Below, one piece after another: positions 5,656 through 11,540 of a DNA stretch of 11,540 nucleotides; the first letter of the stretch is position 1, and each line of letters starts with the position of its first letter. Source of the stretch: an uncultured Eisenbergiella sp. GTDB lineage: Bacteria; Bacillota; Clostridia; Lachnospirales; Lachnospiraceae. The notes below the pieces were generated by a model. The model saw nothing but the letters and a program-made list of their open reading frames with translations. It made no database searches and was not told where the DNA came from. Made by a program: the position numbers and the translations under genes. The stretch spans positions 1 through 11,540 of the forward strand of contig CARDPF010000080.1 in NCBI GenBank assembly GCA_948960675.1, in the 5' to 3' direction.

Positions 5656-8005
5656 TAACCCTTTTTCTTTCTTCCCCCGCCTCCAGATATGCGATCAGCC
5701 GCATCAGCCTGGCGGTGGTATGCACCCATATTTCCTTATAGGTGGGAAGGTTTTGCACCGGCCAATAGGGCTCGTCCTCATTTTCATAAAACTGGAAGCC
5801 CACCGGAACCGCCCCCACAATCTGGGGCTCCACGCCCGCATATAGCGGATGGAAGCCATACCCCTCCCCGTACACACTGCTGCAGGCAAAGGGGTTATAC
5901 CCCAAAATCCATTCCATCTGCCGCACCGCAATGGCCAAAAGGGCCTCATCCCTAAGAACCCCATAAATCTCCATCGCCGCAATGGCCTTTCCCATGATGG
6001 GCGCATGGAATCCCCTGAACTGATAGGCTGCGGGGAAAATCCGCAGATAATGGGTGTCATCCAGCCGGATTCCGTTTTTCACCTGCGCGTTGTATTCCTC
6101 CATCGTGGGCATTCCCGCCGAATCGTCCCCCTCATGGTACAGGTTTGCGGTATCGGTGTTATCCAACTCATAGATCCCCGCAGGCAAAAGCCCGTAGGGG
6201 GTCACCCCGGCAATCTGCTTGAGATACTCCCCATACAGTTCCAGGCTTTCTTTCCATTGGGGGGCGTCCGGATGCCCGGGCGCCAGGGCGTAGAGACGGG
6301 CCAGCGCCCGCAGGGCCGTATGCTCATAGGAACGGTGAAACCAGGCCTGCACCCGCGTCTTTGTCTCGTCCTCGTAAAAATACCCGCGCAGCAAAACCGC
6401 AAAACCCTCCGGTACCTCCCGCTGCTGGCAGTTCATGACGATTTTGGCAAACCGCACCGCATCCTCCAAATAAGCGCCGTCCCCAAACACCCGGTACAAT
6501 TCTGCCGCCGATGCCGCCGCCTGCGCATGCAGCTGGCACTGCGTCATATTGGAAAAGGATTTTCCCTGCTTTTCGTACATGGCATCCACGCCAAAGAAAT
6601 AATCCTCCCTGGCACATTTTGCACACAGGCGCCCATACATGGGATCCTCTTTACCAAAAACCTCTGCCGCCCGCGCAAACACCCCTGCCGTGAGCAGATT
6701 GTTGTGGGGACGGTTTTCCGCCGGGGTTTCCAAATCGTCGCAGTCCCCGATCACATTTTTGGTCCAGAAACCGATAATCCGTCCGCAATGGGTATAGCCG
6801 TCCCCAAAACGGGCGCGCAGCATCCAGTCGATGCCCCAGCGGGCTTCCTCCAACGCCCTCCTGCTAAGCCGCCGATCCCACTTGTCCGCCGCACATCCCA
6901 GTTCCATCATGGCCAGCGCAGATTCCGCCGTATTTTTCGAGTCCTGGGTCAAATCCCCCGCGTCATGCCAGCCGCCCGCCACACATTTTTTCCTGCCGTC
7001 CGGATGCACGCTCATCACATCGAGATGACACTCCGTATGCACTCCCGGAATGCTAAACCCGCACCGCTGTGTGAAGAAAAAGTTCAAAGTCTTCCAGGCC
7101 GCGCCCAGATAAGCCCCTTCCCCAATCCAAAAAGGCTTGGACTCCGCCTCCCCGGCCTGCAGGGTATATTGGCCCTCCCCCTCAAATCCGGAAAAATCCA
7201 ACAGCGTAAACTCTTTTTTCCACTCTTTTCCTGTCCCCTCGTACACACAAGCGCCGTTTGCATCCTTCAGGTAAAAGCGGTCCGCCCGTCCGCCCACCAG
7301 CGCCTGCTTGGGCAGCCCGTTTTTGTATCCGCTGTGGCAGTACGCGATACTGCCTTTTGGCAGGGAAAATCCCTTGTAGGGATCCTCTTTTACTTTTTCC
7401 AGCCGCAAATCGTCATAAAAAATGCGGATCCTGTCCCCGGCGGGCACGGAGGTTCCGTATGCCTGTGCCGTGATGGTCAGCATGGTGACACGGTTTCTGG
7501 CAACATTTGGCATTTCCCAAAGCACCTGCTGCCATTTCCCGCTTTCCGCCATAACGGAATGCGCCCCTTCAAACCGCCCCGGTACCGGCATAACCTTAGG
7601 GCCTGCATTGTGGAGCGCCAGGGTCAGGTAATTGCAGGCAGATCCGGGGGCATCCGCATAAACCCAAAAAGAAACCCTGTTATATGCGCCAAGATCCTCC
7701 CCCGCCAAGGGCATCCGCAATTCGATCTCCGAATAAGCCCTGCCACTGGGATTCTGCACCGGTTTTTGTGCCGCAAAATCCACATATACGCTTCCCTCAC
7801 CGCTGATACTGTGCTTTTTGTCCGTCCCCAAATGGCCGTGTCCCAAAATCCGGATCCGGTCAAACTCCCGGAACAGGGAAATTTTTTGGCATTTCTGCAC
7901 AGGCTTTTGCGCCCACCGGCATTGCGCCGTGTCTTCCTTTTCCACTTTCATGGGTTTGCGCAAATACCAGCTGTCATCCAGCTGCTTTTCCAATTTCTCA
8001 TCCAT
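5645..8005 (-). CDS. Glycoside hydrolase family 9-type enzyme, cytoplasmic
   Basis: Predicted glycosidase, 786 aa from ATG 8005 (AGGGAGG upstream). The frame stays open upstream, but that part overlaps the MFS gene. Residues 1-205 look like a beta-sandwich of carbohydrate-binding type (YNRVSFWVYADAPG 108-121, WQQVLWEMPNV 158-168, IFYDDLRLEKV 195-205). Residues about 213-298 fit the Ig-like cellulase N-terminal domain. The (alpha/alpha)6 GH9 domain follows, with GGWHDAGD (344-351) holding the paired catalytic aspartates D348 and D351. Near the C-terminus PTYKEIWVHTTARL (754-767) supplies a candidate acid, E758. The cellulase HHR substrate motif expected after LGYNP (701-705) is replaced by GYGFHPLY (715-722), which argues against ordinary cellulase activity. 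There is no signal peptide, so it should act on imported oligosaccharides. Some GH9 enzymes in Vibrio relatives are exo-beta-glucosaminidases. GH9 is firm; the substrate is not. Confidence 0.87.
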   Translation of the reverse strand: MDEKLEKQLDDSWYLRKPMKVEKEDTAQCRWAQKPVQKCQKISLFREFDRIRILGHGHLGTDKKHSISGEGSVYVDFAAQKPVQNPSGRAYSEIELRMPLAGEDLGAYNRVSFWVYADAPGSACNYLTLALHNAGPKVMPVPGRFEGAHSVMAESGKWQQVLWEMPNVARNRVTMLTITAQAYGTSVPAGDRIRIFYDDLRLEKVKEDPYKGFSLPKGSIAYCHSGYKNGLPKQALVGGRADRFYLKDANGACVYEGTGKEWKKEFTLLDFSGFEGEGQYTLQAGEAESKPFWIGEGAYLGAAWKTLNFFFTQRCGFSIPGVHTECHLDVMSVHPDGRKKCVAGGWHDAGDLTQDSKNTAESALAMMELGCAADKWDRRLSRRALEEARWGIDWMLRARFGDGYTHCGRIIGFWTKNVIGDCDDLETPAENRPHNNLLTAGVFARAAEVFGKEDPMYGRLCAKCAREDYFFGVDAMYEKQGKSFSNMTQCQLHAQAAASAAELYRVFGDGAYLEDAVRFAKIVMNCQQREVPEGFAVLLRGYFYEDETKTRVQAWFHRSYEHTALRALARLYALAPGHPDAPQWKESLELYGEYLKQIAGVTPYGLLPAGIYELDNTDTANLYHEGDDSAGMPTMEEYNAQVKNGIRLDDTHYLRIFPAAYQFRGFHAPIMGKAIAAMEIYGVLRDEALLAIAVRQMEWILGYNPFACSSVYGEGYGFHPLYAGVEPQIVGAVPVGFQFYENEDEPYWPVQNLPTYKEIWVHTTARLMRLIAYLEAGEERKRVTER

Positions 8006-8030
8006 ATCCCTTTTTGCCTCCCTGTTTTCC

Positions 8031-9230
8031 TTACCGCTTTCCCTTTTCCTGCCTGGCCCTGTAAAGCAGGGCGCACAGCACGGCCGCCGCAAATCCCAGC
8101 AGACAGCACGCAAACGGAGCCCTGGGGTTGATCACATAGGTAAAGCCGCCCACCAGCGCGCCGATGATGCCGCCAAACGCCTGTAAGGAGTTGTAAAATC
8201 CCATCATCAGGTTACTGTCCCCCCGGCTGCTCTCATCCGCCGCCAACCGCTGCATAAGCGGAATGCTGATGGCGCTGACCGCATAAAACAGGATACTGAC
8301 CACCAAAAAGGGAACCAGCTGCCGTATCACCAAAACCCCCACCATGCAGACCGTGCCTGCTGCCAGCACATAAATAACGGCTTTTTTTCCTTCCACCTTA
8401 TGCATCATCCATGCACAGACCGTGGCATTGGCCGCCATCGTCACCACCCCCATCACAAATTTGATGGTTCCGTTATAGCCTGTGGACATGCCGATCTGGT
8501 CGATCACATAATAGTTAAAGGATTGGTCAAACGCGGTCTGGCTAAGGTTCTGCAGGGCGACCATCCCAAACATCACCGCCAGCGTAACCGTCATAAACGT
8601 GCGGCCCTGTAAAAACGCCCCAAAAGGATTCGCCTCCCGCAGCAGCTCTTTGGGCTGTATCTCGTTCATCGGGATTGTGCTGTCCTTTTTGCAGACCACC
8701 ATAAACAGGATGCCGCAGGTACAAAGGGCGGCCGTCTGCGCATAGACCGCCGTATAGGCGCTGATTTCCCCCAGCATGCCTCCCACAAAATATCCCAGGG
8801 AATTAAACACGGTCTGCAAGGTTGCCGACAACACCAAATAATTGTTGCGGGATGTGTCGTCCGGCGATTCGTTTACGATATAGTTTAAGATCCCCACAAA
8901 AATCCCGCCGCAAAAAATCCCCGCAAAGCTTCTGGCCAAAATGAACTGGAACTGTGTCCTTGCCATGGCGAAAAATATCTGTCCCAGCGCGTATCCCAGA
9001 CAGCTGATCAACAGCGTCCTTCGGTTGGATAAGTAACTGGAAAGCTTCCCCCAAAAAGGGGAAAACAGGAAGTTGGCGCCCATCATGCACGCCAGGGCAA
9101 CGCCAAACATGTAATCGTTCAATGCCAAATCCTTAAACAGCGTAGGGGTCACCGGATGCACAAAGCTCGCCGACAAGTCCCACAGCGCCACCACAATAAA
9201 AAAAGCCGTCATTTTTTTCTTTTCTGTCAT
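8031..9230 (-). CDS. Major facilitator superfamily transporter
   Basis: Twelve-helix membrane transporter, 399 aa, the usual MFS length. The loop between helices 2 and 3 carries a motif-A-like FWGKLSSYLSNRRTLL (59-74), and a central hydrophilic loop (about 184-206) separates the two six-helix halves. The start ATG has GGAG 6 nt upstream. The gap to the GH9 gene is 25 nt. The upstream gap to the SIS gene is 159 nt and filled with palindromes. Its place between sugar-metabolic genes suggests uptake of the glycoside or its sugar, driven by an ion gradient. The family alone does not show the substrate or direction, and export of a metabolite is possible. Confidence 0.88.
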   Translation of the reverse strand: MTEKKKMTAFFIVVALWDLSASFVHPVTPTLFKDLALNDYMFGVALACMMGANFLFSPFWGKLSSYLSNRRTLLISCLGYALGQIFFAMARTQFQFILARSFAGIFCGGIFVGILNYIVNESPDDTSRNNYLVLSATLQTVFNSLGYFVGGMLGEISAYTAVYAQTAALCTCGILFMVVCKKDSTIPMNEIQPKELLREANPFGAFLQGRTFMTVTLAVMFGMVALQNLSQTAFDQSFNYYVIDQIGMSTGYNGTIKFVMGVVTMAANATVCAWMMHKVEGKKAVIYVLAAGTVCMVGVLVIRQLVPFLVVSILFYAVSAISIPLMQRLAADESSRGDSNLMMGFYNSLQAFGGIIGALVGGFTYVINPRAPFACCLLGFAAAVLCALLYRARQEKGKR

Positions 9231-9244
9231 TTTTTACTCCATTT

Positions 9245-9321
9245 CTGCGCTGCTTTGTTGCACAAAGCCATACATGGCTTACGAGTTTGTGCCAAGCCAT
9301 TTATGGCTTTGCAGCGCGCAG
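9245..9321. repeat. Nested palindromes upstream of the MFS gene
   Basis: Two copies of a self-complementary unit, AAGCCATNNATGGCTT (9265-9280 and 9294-9309), are flanked by GCGCTGC (9247-9253) and GCAGCGC (9311-9317). The units can pair with each other (9264-9280 with 9294-9310, one mismatch) or fold on their own. A further option is GCACAAA (9260-9266) with TTTGTGC (9286-9292). In the mRNA this lies in the 159-nt leader just before the MFS ribosome binding site. It could be a MITE remnant or an intercistronic processing or stability element. Confidence 0.7.
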
Positions 9322-9334
9322 ACACAAATCCCGC

Positions 9335-9358
9335 GATTGAAAATTTCAATTTTCAATC
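9335..9358. repeat. Perfect AT-rich palindrome
   Basis: GATTGAAAATT (9335-9345) is the exact reverse complement of AATTTTCAATC (9348-9358), with a 2-nt centre. It sits between the SIS stop codon and the nested palindromes upstream of the MFS gene. There is no strong GC stem and T tract, so it is not a typical terminator. Confidence 0.7.
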
Positions 9359-9401
9359 TTCCCCTCGTTCCGCCGCGCAAGCTGCCTTTTCAATTTTCCC
9401 C
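9350..9401. repeat. 15-bp direct repeat ending the SIS gene
   Basis: TTTTCAATCTTCCCC (9350-9364) and TTTTCAATTTTCCCC (9387-9401) differ at one position and lie 37 bp apart. The right copy contains the stop codon of the SIS gene (9390-9392). This could be a duplication left by insertion of the intervening DNA, or two units of a tandem repeat. Confidence 0.55.
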
Positions 9402-10472
9402 CGATGGTTTCTCTGTATGCGACTGAAAATAACTGTTCATTTTGGCATGAATGCCCAGAATGGAAAAATCACGGCCCCCGTCCACGGCAAGGCGGTACAT
9501 CAAAACCTGTACCGCCGCCGCATACTCCAGACACAAAAACGCCCCTCCTGCAGGCACAAAAGCAAGATCCTTTTCATCCGTCGCCCCCACGCCGATGACA
9601 TAACCGTTGCCATGCTCGTTTTTCATATACCGCGCCAGCGCCAGCGCCCTGTCGTTCCCGGTCCCCCCGTCGTTTAGCACAAAAACGGCGTGATTGTAAT
9701 TGTAGCCGTAGTTGGGGCCATGCATCCCCTCGTCCAATTCATAGCCGCCGGCGGGAAACTGGGGCGCTTCCCAGATCTTGACCGCAGCTTCCATGGAAAC
9801 GCCATAGAGCGGCCCGGTTCCCGTAAAGGCAAAAAATTGGGATTTCATCATCCTGCGCCTGCCCACATCCATCCAATGCATGGCCTTTTCAATCACATCC
9901 GGGATGTTGGCCGCCGCCGCCTTTGCCTGCCTATAGTATTCGTCCGCCGCTTCCCGGCCCAGGTACTTTTTGCGCACGCCCAGCGCAATCCCCAGCCACA
10001 TCAGCGTCATGACGGTGGTGCTGTAGCCGATGGTACGCATGCCATACTCTTCCCGCCCGCATCCCATATCCAAAAAAGCGTCCGCCTCTTTGGCAATGGG
10101 CGTATCCGGCTTCTCCGAAACGGCCAGGGACAAAAACCCCTTCCCCTTCACGTAGCGCAGCGCATCCATCGTGACCGTGGAAGTCCCGGTCTGGGAAATA
10201 AACACATAAAGCGCATGGGGGTTCCGGAAAGAATACTGATACAAAAACTCCTCCGGCAGGGCCACCGTCACCCGCACACCGGACGCCTTCTCCGCCAAAT
10301 ACCGGGCCGTGGACGCCCCGGTAAAGGACGTCCCGGAGCCGATAAACACCAGTTCGTCCACCTGTCCCGCCGGAATTTTTGCAAATACCTTTTCAAAATT
10401 TTCCTGCGCCCCCTCCAGGATTTTTTCCAGAAGGGAGGGAACCCTTTTGATACAATCCAACATCGTAACCAT
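9390..10472 (-). CDS. Double-SIS phosphosugar isomerase/deaminase-like protein
   Basis: Cytoplasmic sugar-phosphate enzyme, 360 aa, made of two SIS domains like the isomerase half of GlmS but without the glutaminase domain, so it cannot be a GlmS synthase. First domain: IGSGTSFTGAS (44-54), SQTGTSTVTMDAL (93-105). Linker GMRTIGYSTTVM (144-155). Second domain: TGTGPLYGVSMEAAVKIWE (217-235) and YELDEGMHGP (244-253). K232, E235 and H251 align with GlmS residues used in ring opening and isomerisation. It may be a glucosamine-6-phosphate deaminase (NagB-II/AgaS type) or a deglycase of the FrlB type. The start ATG has AAAGGAG 6 nt upstream. It follows the kinase gene by 59 nt and probably uses the kinase product. 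Confidence 0.85.
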   Translation of the reverse strand: MVTMLDCIKRVPSLLEKILEGAQENFEKVFAKIPAGQVDELVFIGSGTSFTGASTARYLAEKASGVRVTVALPEEFLYQYSFRNPHALYVFISQTGTSTVTMDALRYVKGKGFLSLAVSEKPDTPIAKEADAFLDMGCGREEYGMRTIGYSTTVMTLMWLGIALGVRKKYLGREAADEYYRQAKAAAANIPDVIEKAMHWMDVGRRRMMKSQFFAFTGTGPLYGVSMEAAVKIWEAPQFPAGGYELDEGMHGPNYGYNYNHAVFVLNDGGTGNDRALALARYMKNEHGNGYVIGVGATDEKDLAFVPAGGAFLCLEYAAAVQVLMYRLAVDGGRDFSILGIHAKMNSYFQSHTEKPSGEN

Positions 10473-10495
10473 ATTCTTCTCCTTTTACAATATAT

Positions 10496-10532
10496 GGCTG
10501 AAAAACCGGCGTATATGGGTTACAGTTCAGCC
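10496..10532 (-). other. Intercistronic hairpin between kinase and SIS genes
   Basis: In the mRNA, GGCTGAA begins within the kinase stop codon region (10532-10526) and pairs with TTCAGCC (10502-10496), a 7-bp stem with a 23-nt loop. The loop contains a T run. The stem lies 14 nt before the SIS ribosome binding site region. Its upstream arm is part of the motif copy CTGAACTGTAAC (10530-10519). It could serve in RNA processing or weak attenuation. Confidence 0.5.
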
Positions 10533-11482
10533 TACTGCTCCTGCAGGCAAAAGCTTTTGGCGTCAAAACCGGGGTTTTTATGCCGGATTGCCACCAAAAG
10601 CGCGCCCACGTCCGGTTCAAACACAGGCGCCACAAGCCTGGCCCCGGCTTTTTGGGCCAGTTCCCCCAAAGGCTTTAGGGCACATTCCCCGCCCTTAAAC
10701 AGTCCGCCCGAATAGGATACGGGATATCCGTCCGCAAAGCCCAGCCTTTTAGCCACCGCTTCCACGCCGGCCCACAGTTCTTTTGCCCCCTCTTCGTAAA
10801 TGCGCCGCGCCGCCAAATCCCCCGTCTCATATATCTCCTTGAGGAAACGCTGCAGTTCGGGCAGGCCCCTGCCCTTTACCACCTCCCGGTTTAAGGTGAG
10901 CACAAAATGTGCATCCTCCCCGTCGATCCGGAAATGCTCCCGAAACATGTCATACAGCTTTGTCCTTTCCATACGTCCGTCCGCCTGTTTGGTGAAAGCC
11001 TCCACCAGCTTATGCCCATGCCAGGTACAGGAGCCTTCGTCGCACCCCGCCCCCCAGCCGCTGCTGCGGGCCGTCTTTCCTTCCCCGTTTACGCCGTACA
11101 CAACGGCTCCCGTGCCGGAAATGACATTGATGCCGGGTGCAAACAAAAAGGAACCCGCCCAGCCCACATAGGTGTCACACTGGCATACCGCCCTTCCCGG
11201 GCCTACAACCTCCTCGCAGGCGGCAAGCGTTTCCTGCTCGGTTCCTTCCCCTTCCCCGTAACCGCTGATGCCCAGCCCCATACAGGCAATTTCGCTTCTG
11301 TCAATCCCTGCCATAGAGCAGACCGCCAAAACCCCCTCTTCCATTTTCTTTTTTACGCCCTCTTTGCGCGCGCCCAGCACCGCGCAGCCTCCGCTGCGGT
11401 AGCGGGCATAAACCTTTCCCCTCTCATCCCCCAACAAAAAAGCCGCCTTTGTACCGCCGGAATCCACTCCCAAATAATACAT
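10532..11482 (-). CDS. BadF/BadG/BcrA/BcrD-family sugar kinase (glucosamine/N-acetylglucosamine kinase-like)
   Basis: ATP-dependent kinase of the ASKHA fold, 316 aa, the usual length for NAGK/GspK-type enzymes. It has phosphate-1 loop GVDSGGTKAAFLLGD (5-19), phosphate-2 loop ISGTGAVVYG (121-130), GWGAGCDEGSCTW (142-154) with the conserved acidic and glycine pattern of the family, and a C-terminal adenosine motif YSGGLFKGG. It probably phosphorylates a free hexose or amino sugar released by the GH9 enzyme, feeding the SIS protein encoded 59 nt downstream. The start ATG has AAAGGAGG 8 nt upstream. A dehydratase-activator role is also known in this superfamily, but no 2-hydroxyacyl-CoA dehydratase genes are near and the CXXC-type iron-sulfur site of activators is not apparent. 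The exact sugar is not determined. Confidence 0.85.
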   Translation of the reverse strand: MYYLGVDSGGTKAAFLLGDERGKVYARYRSGGCAVLGARKEGVKKKMEEGVLAVCSMAGIDRSEIACMGLGISGYGEGEGTEQETLAACEEVVGPGRAVCQCDTYVGWAGSFLFAPGINVISGTGAVVYGVNGEGKTARSSGWGAGCDEGSCTWHGHKLVEAFTKQADGRMERTKLYDMFREHFRIDGEDAHFVLTLNREVVKGRGLPELQRFLKEIYETGDLAARRIYEEGAKELWAGVEAVAKRLGFADGYPVSYSGGLFKGGECALKPLGELAQKAGARLVAPVFEPDVGALLVAIRHKNPGFDAKSFCLQEQ

Positions 11483-11499
11483 GTCCCTGCCTCCTTTTT

Positions 11500-11540
11500 T
11501 CAGCCCTCCGGATGCTTTTCCAAAAACCGGGAAAATACAT
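11500..11540 (-). CDS. C-terminal end of an upstream gene (partial)
   Basis: On the minus strand a frame enters the window and ends VFSRFLEKHPEG followed by TGA (11502-11500), 17 nt before the kinase start. The spacing and direction fit another operon member. Only about 12 residues are visible, so no family can be named. The other minus-strand frames stay open here too, so the frame choice rests on the stop position just before the kinase ribosome binding site. Confidence 0.4.
   Translation of the reverse strand, partial: VFSRFLEKHPEG

Noticed and set aside
8006..8113. 36-codon upstream extension of the GH9 gene
   Set aside because: It overlaps the 3' end of the MFS gene in another frame and is not GH9-like; ATG 8005 has a ribosome binding site.
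5849..8131. A 760-codon open frame on the plus strand opposite the GH9 gene
   Set aside because: It is antisense to a gene with clear GH9 motifs, its translation is rich in Pro, His and Arg with no recognisable domain, and long antisense frames are common where in-frame codons avoid TTA, CTA and TCA.
9335..9358. AT palindrome as an intrinsic terminator
   Set aside because: The stem is AT-rich and lacks a following T tract. It lies inside a co-directional operon whose next gene has no evident promoter.
9690..10715. A 341-codon plus-strand frame opposite the SIS gene
   Set aside because: It is antisense to well-supported SIS motifs and the translation has biased, low-information composition.

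Overview
The window looks like a Firmicutes (Clostridia) chromosome, probably from a gut-type member of the Oscillospiraceae/Ruminococcaceae or a relative. The base composition looks moderately GC-rich, Shine-Dalgarno sites are strong (AAAGGAGG type), two genes appear to start with TTG, and the gene families (LytTR regulator, COG4586-type ABC exporter, YheO-type regulator) are typical of that group. The lineage is inferred from style and content, not from a marker gene. No tRNA, rRNA, transposase, integrase or CRISPR array is visible.

Left part (1-538): no gene. It holds a short hairpin-forming stretch (1-58) and a 376-bp imperfect palindrome (59-434), a MITE-like element without an ORF of its own. 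A sigma-A-like promoter follows just downstream. Plus-strand operon (539-3944): a LytTR regulator with a degenerate receiver-like N-terminus, an ABC ATPase and two six-helix ABC-2 family permeases. They are spaced 11 nt apart, overlapping by 4 nt, and 45 nt apart; the last gap is filled by three chained mini-hairpins. The product is probably an exporter of unknown substrate with its own regulator. A 21-bp-stem hairpin (3950-3995) ends it and faces a convergent gene.

Right part, all minus strand (4004-11540): genes read from high to low coordinates. In order they are: the last codons of an unknown gene; a BadF/NAGK-type sugar kinase; a double-SIS phosphosugar isomerase/deaminase-like protein; an MFS transporter; a GH9-type glycoside hydrolase without a signal peptide; a CE1/FrmB-like serine esterase; and, after a 195-bp gap with its own promoter, a YheO-type PAS-HTH regulator. 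The set fits uptake of a small glycoside by the MFS protein, hydrolysis in the cytoplasm by GH9 (with the esterase possibly removing acyl groups), phosphorylation of the sugar by the kinase, and entry into glycolysis through the SIS enzyme. The pairing of GH9 with a BadF-type kinase recalls the Vibrio chitin locus (exo-glucosaminidase plus glucosamine kinase), so an amino-sugar glycoside is the leading but unproven substrate.

A recurring oddity is a short motif close to GTTACNGTTCAG. It is found in the left flank, at both ends of the big palindrome, in the 4.8-kb intergenic gap, and at the 3' ends of the kinase, GH9 and esterase genes, where it supplies or abuts the stop codon. The SIS gene also ends inside a repeat. 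This suggests small mobile palindromic elements that have settled at gene ends across the locus.
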